This document shows positions 1 to 10,182 of a stretch of DNA of 64,000 nt, in pieces. Position numbers and translations under genes: made by a program. The stretch comes from Porphyra umbilicalis. Lineage: Eukaryota > Rhodophyta > Bangiophyceae > Bangiales > Bangiaceae. The stretch spans positions 124,001 to 188,000 of the forward strand of contig KV918853.1 of assembly GCA_002049455.2 (NCBI GenBank). Reading direction: 5' to 3'. The notes below the pieces were generated by a model that worked only from the letters and a program-made list of their open reading frames with translations, was not told where the DNA came from and made no database searches. The stretch's first letter is position 1. Each line of letters starts with the position of its first letter.

Positions 1-1
1 G

Positions 2-679
2 CGGGGTCCGAAGATACGGGTACACCGTGTCCTGGCTCCGGTATACCGGCAGTATACCATCCCCGCGGCCCTCGGCTTTGACGAGGCTCGCATGCGGCTG
101 ATGACACCGACCCTGGATACAGGCGCCGGGCCCTCGATCATTCGGGTGGGCGCCCTGCCCAAGGGTTGGGAGCGGCGGTTGCATCGACGCCCTCATTTGC
201 CCCACATTGTGGACGTAAATAAAAACCCTATCTCCGCCCGAGGCATGATCACCCTGCGCCTGCGCTCCGGTGGCTTCGCCACGGACGTCGACTTTGTCGT
301 CGTCCCGCGTCTCGCCGTCCCTGTGCTGCTCGGCACCAGCTTCATCAACCGCCATGTCGAGGCGCTCTACCCGCGCCGTCAGCGCGTCAGATGGTCCACC
401 GATGCTTCGGTGCCCATCTTATCGTGCACGGCACGCGGCAAGAAAGAACGCCGCCGATCTCCGAGGGATGCGACGGTGCGCCTCGCGCAGCGGCGGGTGC
501 TGCCCACGCAAACCCGTACGGCCCTGCTGGTCACCGCCGACCTCGCTGGTCAGGTCCCAGTCGCGCCGTACAACCGCCTTCACAAGCATCACCGCTGTCA
601 AACGGCGCATGGCCTAGCCGTCGTTGTCCCGGGGCAACGCTTCAGCATTGAAGTCGCTAGACTGCCTGCTCGTCACTGA
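2..679 (+). pseudogene. Retroviral-type aspartic protease region of element A
   Basis: The frame is open from base 2 and carries LDTGAG, the catalytic aspartate motif of retropepsins (near nt 113-130), followed by a hydrophobic PVLLGTSFI segment typical of the protease C-terminus. Element B has the same arrangement (SDTGAG, then a CILGTEFI segment). In B protease and RT share one frame, but here RT is in another frame, entered between about 624 and 679. A small insertion or deletion has therefore separated protease from RT. The C-terminal stretch with VVPGQRFSIEV is normal linker for these polyproteins. Confidence 0.85.
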
Positions 680-3600
680 CGACGCAGCATCGCCCACCGC
701 GGCCGCAGAAGCGGTGCTAGACCAAGTTGTTCTCTCTGGCGTACCCGACCGGCTACTCCCGGATGTCCAGGCACTCATCCGCCGCCATGCGTATATGCTG
801 GACGGGACGCTCGGCTCCATCGACGCCACCGTCCACCGCGTGGAGGTCCAACCCGGGACGAAGCCAATACGGCAGCAACCGTACCGCGCGTGTCACCATG
901 CCCGTGACATGTTCCGGGACGAGGTCAATTGGATGCTGGAAGCCAAGGTCGTCCCACCAAGTACCAGTGAATGGGCAAGCCCTGTCGTTGTCGTCCCCAA
1001 GAAAGACGGATCGCCACGCTTTTGCGTCGACTACCGTCGCCTCTATGCGGTGACCAAGAAGGACTCCTATCCCATCCCGCGGATGGAGGATTGCATCGAC
1101 TCGCTGGGAGACGCCCGCGTCTTCTCAACGCTCGACTGCAATGCCGGGTATTGGCAGATACCCATGGCCCTGGAAGACATCGACAAGACCGCTTTTCCCT
1201 GCCACATGGGCAAGTACGAGTACCTGAAGATGGCCTTCGGCCTCACCAACGCTCCCGCGACCTTCCAACGTGCCCTCGACATCATCCTGTCCGGGATGAC
1301 CTGGCAAACGTGCCTTGTCTACCTCGACGATGTCATCGTCTTCTCCGACACCCCGGAGAACCACGTGAAAGCGCTCGACGAAGCCCTGACCCGCTTGGGT
1401 CGGGCCGGCGTCACGTTGAAGGCCAAGAAGTGCCAGATCTTCCAGACGTCCGTCGAGTACCTTGGGCACATTATATCCCCTGGGGAGATGCGGGTGCACA
1501 ACAAGAACCCGGAGGCGCTCGCGAAGGTAGGTCACCCGCCAACAAAGACGCAATTGCGTAGCTTCCTCGGCATGTGTAACGTGTACCGCCGCTTCGTCGC
1601 GAACTACGCACGGATCGCAGCGTCCCTAAACCAGCTGACAACCAAGGCGTACGGCGACACGCTCTCGACATTCACCGAGACGCAGGCCGCAGCGTTCACG
1701 CGCCTACGCGACGAGCTGCTTCATCCGCCGGTCCTGGCGCTCCCCCGCCGCGGAGCGCCCTTCACCATCGACGTCGATGCGTGCGACACCCAGTTGGGCT
1801 GCGCTCTGCTCCAAAAGCAGCAAGATGGCCAGCTGAAACCCGTGGGGTTCTACAGCCGCGCCCTGCAGCCCGAGCAACGCAACTATTCGGCCACCGAGCA
1901 GGAGTGCCTGGGCCTCGTCTGGGCCGTGCTCCACCTCCGACACTATGTGGAGGGCTCGCGGTTCACGGTGCGTACCGACCACGAATGCCTCAGCTGGATA
2001 TACCGGTTGACGACGGCCACCGGTCGTCTGCTCCGTTGGCGCCTCCGCCTAGCGGAGTTCGACTTCGAGGTGAAGTACAAGAAGGGAGCGAACCACCACC
2101 TCCCCGATGCTCTGTCCCGCGTACCCACGACGGGTCTGGACAAGAAGGAGCTCGACGACGACATCCCATGCTTCCTGCTGGCTCAGGCCGCAAGGGGCAC
2201 GGACGCCAACAACTTCTCGGCGCCGGTACCGCCTCCCCCTATCACAGCGGAGGAGCTCCTTCGCGCACAAGGCGCGGATGGCCGATGCCAGCAGCTACGC
2301 GCCGTTATCGACTCGGGAAAGCCGACGCGGTTCGTCCTCGATGAGGAAGGCCGCCTCGTGCGCCGTCAGCCAACGACGGACGTTATGCAAGTAGACATCC
2401 CCGAGGCCCTACGCTCCCGCGTGATGGGCCTCGAGCACTACCCGACGACCAAAGGTCACCCTGGGGTGCAGCGGATGTACGCCGCCATGAAGCGTTGCTG
2501 CTATTGGGAGTCGATGATCGTCGACCTGTACGACTTCGTCCGGAAGTGCCCGCCGTGCGCGAAGAACCGGCTGCAGGAGCGACGGCATACGTCCCCCATG
2601 ACCCTGTTCCCGCCAAAGGAACCGTTGACCGAGGTTGGCATTGACATCCTCGGACCGCTGCTCAACACGGTTGACGGCAACCGGTATGTGTTCGTCATGT
2701 CCGACCGCTTCTCGAAGCTGACCCGTACGGTTGCGCTCCGACGTATCACCGCCGTCACGGTCGCGTCGTCGTTCCTGACCGCATGAGTCGCGGCCTACGG
2801 GCCCCCCGACTGCGTCCTATCGGACCAGGGTCGACAGATGGACAACGCGTTCTTCCGCGCCGTCATGAAGATGTTGGGCACGAGGTGCAAGTACACGACG
2901 CCTTACCATCCGCAGACTAACGGTCAGGTGGAACGGTATAACCGTACGTTGCTGAACCAGATCCGGGCCTTCTGTGAGGAGCACCCGCGACAGTGGGATC
3001 GCCTCCTCCCCGCCCTGAGCCTGGCGTACAACACCTGCCCGCATAGGGCCACCGGTATGGCGCAGTTCGACCTTTTGATCCCCCGCCGTATGCCCAACCT
3101 CACGGTTGAGGGCCTCGCTGGCTCGTCCCCGCTGGCATCCGCCGATGGCTCCCCGCTCATGGTGAAGCGCGCCATCATTCAGGGCTTGAAAAAGCTCATC
3201 CCGACGGTGCGCGCGTCCCTCGACAAGTACTAGGCTCGCTATAAGCGAGACTGGGACAGCCGGGTACGGCCGAAGAACAAGGACCTGGTGGTCGGTGACT
3301 TCGTCTACCTCCGCTCCCACCGCGGGGGGCACAAGCTGCTGCCCAAGGCCCTTGGCCCGTTCGAGATTCTCGATACGGACGGCACCTACTTAGTAATCGA
3401 CCAAGGCGGTGTCGAAGGACGGGTCAACAGTAACGACGTCACACCGGCACCGCGCCCGGTGCCGGGACCGGATGCCCAGCCGCATCGGCTTACACAGGCC
3501 CCGCTCCCCGACGTGCATTCCTCCGATGAGGATCCGACCTGGGAAATCGACCGGCTGTTGGCCATTCGCCACGACACCGATAACGGCATCGTGGCGAAAG

Positions 3601-3767
3601 TTCGGTGGGCCACTTATGGCCGGGGCGATGATTCGTGGAAACCCATTTCGGGTTTACCGAAACATTTCGTCATCCGCTTAGCGAAGCAGAAGAAGTTGAC
3701 GCTCCCCGACGACGCCTTCCCGACGACGCCGGTCGTCCTCGCCCCGCCCCCGCGGCAACCCAATTGA
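624..3767 (+). pseudogene. Pol of element A: RT, RNase H, integrase, chromodomain
   Basis: One frame with two internal stops. RT has the FCVDYRRL and YLDD catalytic box (YLDD near nt 1320). RNase H has the TIDVDACD and TDHECLSW segments. Integrase has an HHCC zinc site (H...H...CPPC, near 2430-2570), then the D, D, E catalytic core with LSDQG and NGQVERYNR. The chromodomain lies at about 3530-3690 (EDPTWEIDRLLAIR, then VRWATYG..DDSW). TGA at 2784-2786 stands where element B has Trp, and TAG at 3231-3233 where B has Gln, so the enzyme cannot be made intact. The 3767 stop is in frame with the following MT-like ORF. Confidence 0.92.
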
Positions 3768-3809
3768 GTCTGCGTCGCGGTCCCGCGGCTCACCGACGAG
3801 ACGGGTGCC

Positions 3810-4376
3810 ATGCCCGTCGATGTGCGCTGGGCGTCCCCAGCGGCAAGCCACGAGGAGACCGTCCCTGCCCTTTGGGCATCCTCCCTCCTCGCGGAGTTTC
3901 CCGACGACCCGCCGGCTGCCCACTGGGCATTGGGCCGCCCTGCCTTCGAGAAACTCTACGCGGTCTGGGGCCCCCATACGGTCGACCTGTTTACCACCGC
4001 CGCGGCCACCCATCTACCCTGGTTCCTGCCCTTGTCCCCCGCGGCCGCCGCGCGCGGCTGCACCGCGGCGTTCTCGGTCGACTGGGCGGTCGAAAACGGG
4101 TAGGCCAACCCCCCCTTTTCTTGCCTACCGCAGGTCCTCGCCCGCATCACCTCCTATCCATGTGACATCACCCTCGTCGCCCCGCGCTGGCAACACCAGT
4201 CCTGGTGGACGCTCGCGACGCGCTACTGCGCCGCTCGGGTGCAACTCAACCCCCCCTATCCTACGTTCACGGTGGCAGACCGCACCGCCTCCTCCCCGCC
4301 GCCCATGTGGCGCGTCGTAATCTTCCGCTTTGAGAAGGCCCACACCACACGGGTCAACGCCTGCGCCACCGCTTAG
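3810..4376 (+). pseudogene. Dam/MT-like domain ORF downstream of pol (element A)
   Basis: Same frame as pol, after the 3765-3767 TGA. The core reads GPHTVDLF, LPWF, AAFSVDW, then ANPPFS and TLVAPRW..QSWW. This order (VD-F, LP-F, DxFxxDW, [ND]PPF, then a P.W...W box) resembles the N6-adenine-methyltransferase-like MT domain at the end of DIRS-type and some algal pol proteins. That assignment is from memory of the family pattern. NPPF would be the methyltransferase catalytic-type motif. A TAG at 4101-4103, just before ANPPFS, sits where a Trp is usual. The final TAG (4374-4376) overlaps the TAA of the antisense ORF by two bases. Confidence 0.6.
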
Positions 4377-6192
4377 CGGTGCCGCTGCCGAGGACCCGTG
4401 GGCCGCTCGCCCCCCGACTCGTCGCTGTCGTCATAGACGAACCGCTCGTCGGCAGAGGCCACGCGGTCCGCCGCCCGCTCTTCGTCCAGGATACGACCAA
4501 TGTCGTCCTCCAGGTGCGTCGCGCGGCGGAGTTCTTTGACGACGTTGACGACGCCGTCCATCGCCTCCCCCATCCTGCGGTCGCTAAACGTCCGCAGGGA
4601 CGCGTGCAGCCGGTCCACGCCACTACGCAGCACCCGGCTGATCGCCAGTTCCACGGCGCCAGCCGGTGCGCCGCCCGCCGCCGCCAAGCGCTTCACGGCC
4701 GCCGCCGAAAGGTGCGCCCGGAGCGCGTCGCCTTCAGGCGCAATGGACCCCACGCGGTACCACTTGTGGTGCGCCGCGTAGGGGGGCTCCACCTCACGCC
4801 CCTCGGCGATGACCGCGACGGCGACACGGCCCGCCATGACGGCGATCCCGAGCCTGCCGCCGCCGCGTCCTTCCGGGCCGCGTCGCTGCCCCCGCCCCGG
4901 CTGGGCCCCGCCCCCACGTTCCCGGACGCCCCCGGCGGCGCCCGCGCCGTGGAGCTCCGCTACGTCGCGCGCTCGGCCCGACTTGGGAAGTCGACGCCCC
5001 AAGCGTCCAACGCTAGTCGAAACCCGTATGGGTTCGCCGCGTCGTCCGCCTCCGTCGGCAATGGCGTCTGCCCGAGCGGCAAACCCACAGCCGACACCAC
5101 GTCTCCCCACGTGGGGAGCAGCACCGCCATGCCTTGGAGCAGCCGCTGCAGCCGGGCGTGCTCGTCCGCACTCCCCTCCGCCATGTCGTCCAGCCGGAGA
5201 CGCTTTAGCCAGTGGAGAAGGGCTGGGGAGATGCGATGGACCTGCCCGCCGGCGAGGTCCGCCAGCAGCGCGATGGCGGTGAGCTGCACGCGCTCCACCA
5301 CGTACATGTCTTACAGGCAGCTGCGGTCGTCCCCCATCATGCGGTCGTAATAGTACGACAGCACGGTGGGGTACGCCACGTGCAGCCCCCGCGGCAGCTC
5401 CAACTGGCCCAGCGCCTCCGGGACGCGCCGCCAGCCGGCTCGGTTCAAGCCCTTGGCATGGTGGCCGGCCGTCATCAGGTACGGGACGTCGTCGCCCTTG
5501 CGCGCCCGAACGTCCACCTCCTTCCGCGCTTGGTTTACCGCCACGCGGTCGCCCTCCGCCAAAAGGAGCGTCAGATCCCGCCCAACCCGCTCGGGTTTTG
5601 GCCAGGCGCTGATGTCCGGGCACTCGTACGGCAGGACCGCCCGTGGCGCCGCCCCCGCGTCCATCGCCTGCCGGTGCTGCGCCTCGGCGGCCTGCACGTA
5701 CCCGAGGTCCGCCGACGTCCGTAGATACGGAAGCGAAAACTCCGTCAGGTACTTCGCCGGTGGGGTCACCGCGTCCGGCATGAGGCTCATAAAGCGGCCC
5801 CAGCAGTGTGCCACCCACGGCACCCACTCGCGGAGGACCGCCTCGTTCTCGTTCACCCTCACGAAGGCGTACGCCGTCCGGACGAACCACGACGGTAACG
5901 CCGTCCCGAAGCACGCCACCTCGCGGCTGAAGCGGACGGCCAACTCGCCATCGCAACGCTGCGAGTGCACCTCGTGGATGCCGCCGTGCCAGTACGCCAT
6001 GCGTACGCCGGCCTGCATGCGCTCGACTGCCGGCTGGTTCCGCGGGTCTGGCCCCGGCACCCGCTCCCGCTCCGGCACCTCGTCGTGGTCCGCCAATACG
6101 CACTCGGCGTACCGCCGCAGCCCCGCCCTCAACGCATCCCGCAAGGGAGGCGCGATGTAGGCCATCGCCGCCGCTTCCCCGGTCGCCGCCAT
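4373..6192 (-). pseudogene. Antisense ORF between pol and 3' LTR (element A)
   Basis: ATG at 6192. The frame runs to TAA at 5311-5313, continues in the same frame to TAG at 4960-4962, and then shifts frame near 4850 into a segment ending at TAA 4373-4375. Codon-like composition persists throughout, including WVPWVAHCWGRFMSLMPD, LHVAYPTVLSYYYDRM and NPYGFRLALD. The acidic C-terminus has YDDSDESGG. No known domain is recognised. It aligns by eye with the antisense ORF of element B in the same order (see findings), so it is a conserved part of this retrotransposon group. Antisense ORFs in this position are known in some plant Ty3/gypsy elements. Function unknown. Confidence 0.65.
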
Positions 6193-6357
6193 CCGCCCAA
6201 GTCGGCAGGACGCCCACGCCGATGGCGTCCGCGCGTGCCGCCTCCGCCGCCGCCGACCGCGTCGTCGTCCCCGTCGTTGCCCCCCGCCGCCGGCGCCCCG
6301 CGTTCTTCAACGCTGCCCCCGCCGGTCCCCGCACGGCGGTATGTCCGCCTCGCCGCC

Positions 6358-6615
6358 GCTCGCCGCCGCGTGCTGCCCGCGCGCGCGCCCCCACGCGGTC
6401 CGCGTCGCCTGGTGGCCCCGCCCTGCTCCCTCCCGCTGGCGTCGCTCGCCGCCGCGTGCTGCCCGCGCGCGCGCCCCAACGCGGTCCGCGTCGCCTGGTG
6501 GCCCCGCCCTGCGCCCTCGCGCTGACGACGCTCGCCGCCGCGTGCTGCCCGCGCGCGCGCCCCCACGCGGTCCGCGTCGCCTGGTAGCCCCGCCCTGCGC
6601 CCTCGCGCTGGCGAC
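6358..6615. repeat. 86-bp tandem repeat, three copies
   Basis: Copies begin at 6358, 6444 and 6530 with the same GCTCGCCGCCGCGTGCTG start, at a period of exactly 86 bp. They lie between the antisense ORF and the 3' LTR of element A. The period is not a multiple of three, so the long open frames seen across it are not protein-coding. Element B has an unrelated 57-bp repeat in the same position. Confidence 0.9.
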
Positions 6616-6686
6616 CCCGCGCGGCTACTCGGCCCGAGCAGCCCCCCATCCGTCCTTGCCGGCGGGTGACCGCCAGGTCTTGGCCC

Positions 6687-6694
6687 GAGGGGGG
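6687..6694 (+). promoter_or_regulatory. Polypurine tract of element A
   Basis: GAGGGGGG immediately precedes the TGTTGCA start of the LTR, as expected for the plus-strand primer of an LTR retrotransposon. Confidence 0.7.
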
Positions 6695-7060
6695 TGTTGC
6701 ATTCGGCAGGGGCTAAGTCCAGTACTTATGCCCCTGCCGGGACTTGCGCCCGTCTCTCCGTACTTCGGATTGCGGCCTGTGGGACGGCTGTCCCTCCCTA
6801 AGAAGCCCCCCTGTTCCGGCCAGGGGTTACTCTTTCGTCTCTCCTTTTCGTCTGTTTTCGTCTTGTTATTACAGCGCCGGCCTTGCCCCGCGCCGCCCCG
6901 TCTTGCTCGCCATCTAAATCTTGGCGTCCCTCTCGAGTCCTAACCTTTGAGCGCCTTTACGCCGTCTAGGTCCTCTCGGTAGGTTGACCCTTTAGGTCCT
7001 TCTCTTTTGTACTGTCAGTGTGGTTCTAGGGTACTTGTTCGCGCCTTCTTTGTTGCCACA
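6695..7060 (+). repeat. 3' LTR of element A
   Basis: It starts TGTTGCAT directly after a purine tract, and the LTR of element B also starts TGTTGCAT. It ends in CCACA at 7060, exactly where homology of the next segment to B gag begins. Length 366 bp. The partner LTR is outside the window, so both boundaries rest on TG...CA, the purine tract and the downstream junction. Confidence 0.75.
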
Positions 7061-7912
7061 GTGATGAAGACGTCCTTAACGTCTTGGATGTCGAACAAAC
7101 CGTTCAGGAGGTCGCATTGCGTTTCCACGCGATGACCAAAGGCTGTGGGCGCCTCGTTGTCTTGTTGCTTCATCGTAATGATGTCCTGATAGGCGTAAGC
7201 CATAGTTGCGTGCGTCGCATACTTCGAAAGAAGCCAGTTGACGGCATCTTCGTATGTACGGATGGCATAACGCTGACGTCCAAGGGTGCTGTTAAGCGCG
7301 CCGGAGAAAGCCATCTTGGCGTTGCCGGCTAGTCGAAACACCATAAGCGGAAGGGCTTGACCGTGCGTCAGCCCAGCCGCGTCGCACGCGCGACGAAAGG
7401 TCGTCAAGAACGTGAAGATGCCCAAGGGCAGGGCTCCCGTGAATGGCTGTTGCCCATGGAACGCTCCGTCCAAACGTTTGTTGAGACGGTGCGACCGCTG
7501 TGCCTCTTTAGGCGTATACGTCAGTTGACGGCGGATCAGGAAGTACGTCCTGTAGTCCAGGAGTGTCTTGAAGCGGCTATTAGCCGGGCGGATCACCTTG
7601 ATCCTATCGGCTTTTTCAAGTCGCTCCTTCCGTTTGGTGGGGGGCGCGGGGCGCTTGCGCGCGGCCGCGTCCGACTCGCTCGAGCTGTCGCTCGGCGAGG
7701 ACCCACTTGGGGGCGACAGGGCCTGGAGGCCCATGACTATCGTCCGAAGAGGACGTGTCCGTCGCGTTGGGGTTGTCGTCGTCTGACGACGTCGGGCTTG
7801 ACCCAGAAGCGGAATGGTCGGAACATGAGGAAGGCGCGGCGTTAGCCGGATCGTCCTTGCGGACAGACTTGTTCTTTGTCACCTTGCTCGTCTTCTTGAC
7901 ATCCTTAGTCTT
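7061..7912 (-). pseudogene. Antisense gag fragment of a B-like element
   Basis: The minus strand is near-identical to element B gag: base 7912 corresponds to 8890 and base 7061 to 9743. It encodes the same Ser/Asp-rich stretch, the KERLEKADRIKVIRPANSRFKTLLDYRTY-type segment and the DAVNWLLSKYATHATMAY-type segment. A frameshift near 7730 splits the reading frame, so it is a dead copy. One end stops exactly at the 3' LTR of A and the other exactly at the 5' LTR of B. With the gag of B it forms an inverted repeat of about 850 bp separated by about 977 bp. Confidence 0.9.
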
Positions 7913-8305
7913 TGTTGCATATCTCTGCTACCAATTGGCATTTAGCCACGAGTAGCCCTCTTGACTGGCCGAATCCACGGATTTGTGTGACTCGGCTTGT
8001 GGCACGCCCTTTGGGGGGTTACTTCCGCATTGTTTATTTTTTATTGCTTGTTCGCTTGCCTGTCTTATCTGTCTGGCGGCACTCATTACGATCGCTTGAT
8101 CGGATGGTCGATCGACCAGTGCCGTTGTTTGTATTAAACCACCGTGGGTCCGGGGTCGCCGTCGTGGGCACCACCCGGCTCCCCATCGGATACCCTTCAA
8201 CAAAAGGTCTTCTTCCTCGCCACGACGGCGATAGAACTCGCTTTATTGCTTGGCTACGGTCGGTCTCAGTACACTGGTAATTGAACTAACGTTATTAATA
8301 CCACA
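7913..8305 (+). repeat. 5' LTR of element B
   Basis: It begins TGTTGCATATCTCTGCT and ends TAATACCACA. It pairs with 17556-17951. It contains an AT-rich TTGTTTATTTTTTATTG segment, which may include core promoter or polyadenylation signals, and the palindrome-like CGATCGCTTGATCGG and GGTCGATCGACC segments. Confidence 0.93.
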
Positions 8306-8307
8306 TT

Positions 8308-8325
8308 TGGTGGAGCAGCAGGGGA
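8308..8325 (+). promoter_or_regulatory. Primer binding site of element B
   Basis: TGGTGGAGCAGCAGGGGA starts two bases after the LTR. Its complement ends in ...CTGCTCCACCA, the shape of a tRNA 3' end (acceptor strand, discriminator A, CCA). It is not the initiator-Met type common in plants. The tRNA identity cannot be settled without the host tRNA set. Confidence 0.6.
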
Positions 8326-8535
8326 TACCGTCGCCTTCATCGTGCCTCGCGGCACGGTGTCCCCGAGAATTTTCTCGCTGCCTCGTGGCATTGTGACGGT
8401 GTCGATACGGTCACTTGGCGCGCGGGGCGTAAGCCATCGACTTGTGGGCGTGGTGCCGGGGGCATCACGGTTGAGATCTCCGACGTTGGCGCGCAGGGCG
8501 TAAGCCAAGTCGGAACACTTTGTTCAGGTCCCAGT

Positions 8536-10182
8536 GTGTCTACTGAAGGCACCGGCGGCACTCGGCGAGCCAAAGACGGCAAGTTGCCAGCTGGCTACCG
8601 GCCGCCGGGCGGGGGACAAGGCACTCCTGCCGCCTCCGACGCCCCAACGGACGGTGCTTCAACTCCTCCCATCCCTGCGGATCAAGCCGCCTCTGGGCTG
8701 ATGCAGGTGGTGGAGAGCCTGAAGGTGGCCGTTGAAGCACTTCAACTACGCCTAACGGCCCAAGAACAGACTAACGAGTCTCCGGCGAGGGCCAATGACA
8801 AGTTGGTCGACGACGTCGAGGCCCTGCGCAAGGTCGACTCCCATGAGGAGGAACGCCGTGTGGCTGAGTCTCGCCGCCAGTCGGGCGACAAGACCAAGGA
8901 CGTCAAGAAGACGAGCAAGGTGATTAAGGAAAAGTCCGTCCGCAAGGACGCTCCGGCTAACGCCGCGCTTTCCTCATCTTCCGACGATTCCGCGTCTGGG
9001 TTAAGCCCGACGTCGTCAGACGACGACAACCCCAACGCGACGGACACGTCCTCTTCGGACGATGGCCACGGGCCCCCACACCGGCCGTCGCCCCCAAGTG
9101 GGTCCTCGCCGAGCGACAGCTCGAGCGAGTCGGACGCGGCCGCGCGCAAGCGCCCCGCGCCCCCCACCAAACGGAAGGAGCGACTTGAAAAAGCCGATAG
9201 GATCAAGGTGATCCGCCCGGCTAATAGCCGCTTCAAGACACTCCTGGACTACAGGACGTACTTCCTGATCCGCCGTCAACTGACGTATACGCCTAAAGAG
9301 GCACAGCGGTCGCACCGTCTCAACAAACGTTTGGACGGAGCGTTCCATGGGCAACAGCCATTCACGGTAGCCCTGCCCTTGGGCATCTTCACGTTCTTGA
9401 CGACCTTTCGTCGCGCGTGCGACGCGGCTGGGCTGACGCACGGTCAAGCCCTTCCGCTTATGGTGTTTCGACTAGCCGGCAACGCCAAGATGGCTTTCTC
9501 CGGCGCGCTCAACAGCACCCTTGGACGTAAGCGTTATGCCATCCGTACATACGAAGATGCCGTCAACTGGCTTCTTTCGAAGTATGCGACGCACGCAACT
9601 ATGGCTTACGCCTATCAGGACATCATTACGATGAAGCAACAAGACAACGTGGCGCCCACGGCCTTTAGTCATCTCGTGGAAACGCAATGCGACCTCCTGA
9701 ACGGTTTGTTCGACATCCAAGACGTTGACGACGTCTTCATCACTGGTCTTTCGAACCTTGTGCAAGCGCACGTGCGGGTCTTGAACGACCAGTTCCCCGA
9801 CCGAACCCTGTCTGAGACGTTCGCCACCGCCCAGATGTTTTGGGACGGTACGATCAAGTTGCGTTGGCAACTCAAGATGACCCGCTCAACGGCGATCAAA
9901 GTCGCTTACGCGACACAAGACCAGCGGACGACGACGGAACGACCGTTCACACCGGTTCGCACCCCGCCGCCCCTTCGGGCCGCCGTCCCTCAAGCCAATC
10001 GGGCTGACATCTGTTACGACTGTAACAAGCCGGGGCACTTCGCCGCACAGTGTGCCGAGCCTTATCGCCCCCGCGAGCGTCGACAACCGCCTATCGGCGT
10101 TCATGCTCTTGCCGACGACAACGTCGAGGAAGACGAGGTCGTGCATCCGGCCGACGCCGTGGACGACTCGAAAAACGTCTAG
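8536..10182 (+). CDS. Gag polyprotein of element B
   Basis: A 548-codon frame with a low-complexity Ser/Asp/Lys-rich N-terminal third, a capsid-like helical middle (about residues 240-460) and a C-terminal zinc knuckle CYDCNKPGHFAAQC (C-X2-C-X4-H-X4-C), which binds nucleic acid. The frame is open upstream to 8299 but has no ATG before 8701. Either translation starts at 8701, or a non-ATG start is used, or the original ATG is lost. It ends at TAG 10180-10182. Pol follows in the -1 frame with a possible slip site three bases before the stop. Confidence 0.85.
   Translation: MSTEGTGGTRRAKDGKLPAGYRPPGGGQGTPAASDAPTDGASTPPIPADQAASGLMQVVESLKVAVEALQLRLTAQEQTNESPARANDKLVDDVEALRKVDSHEEERRVAESRRQSGDKTKDVKKTSKVIKEKSVRKDAPANAALSSSSDDSASGLSPTSSDDDNPNATDTSSSDDGHGPPHRPSPPSGSSPSDSSSESDAAARKRPAPPTKRKERLEKADRIKVIRPANSRFKTLLDYRTYFLIRRQLTYTPKEAQRSHRLNKRLDGAFHGQQPFTVALPLGIFTFLTTFRRACDAAGLTHGQALPLMVFRLAGNAKMAFSGALNSTLGRKRYAIRTYEDAVNWLLSKYATHATMAYAYQDIITMKQQDNVAPTAFSHLVETQCDLLNGLFDIQDVDDVFITGLSNLVQAHVRVLNDQFPDRTLSETFATAQMFWDGTIKLRWQLKMTRSTAIKVAYATQDQRTTTERPFTPVRTPPPLRAAVPQANRADICYDCNKPGHFAAQCAEPYRPRERRQPPIGVHALADDNVEEDEVVHPADAVDDSKNV
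10170..10176 (+). promoter_or_regulatory. Candidate -1 frameshift heptamer at the gag end
   Basis: G AAA AAC in gag codon phase, followed by GTC TAG. A -1 slip after AAC enters the pol frame at 10176 (CGT CTA GGC ...), which is open into the protease. The heptamer matches X XXY YYZ except for the first base (G instead of A), so slipping would be weaker than at a perfect site. No downstream pseudoknot was modelled. Confidence 0.4.

Larger units (their letters stand above)
1..7060 (+). mobile_element. Ty3/gypsy LTR retrotransposon A (left end outside window)
   Basis: Order seen: protease, reverse transcriptase, RNase H, integrase and chromodomain, then a Dam/MT-like ORF (plus), a long antisense ORF (minus), an 86-bp tandem repeat, a purine tract and the 3' LTR. 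Integrase after RT/RNase H plus the chromodomain places it in Ty3/gypsy (chromovirus-like). Gag and the 5' LTR lie left of the window. The element is dead: it has a frame change between protease and RT and several internal stops. Its 3' LTR ends against an antisense gag fragment of a B-like element, which suggests A inserted into that older copy. Confidence 0.9.

Noticed and set aside
4373-6649. A 758-codon open frame on the minus strand across the end of element A
   Set aside because: Most of it is Gly/Arg/Ala-rich out-of-phase reading through the 86-bp repeat (period not a multiple of three). Only its last part is used by the antisense ORF.
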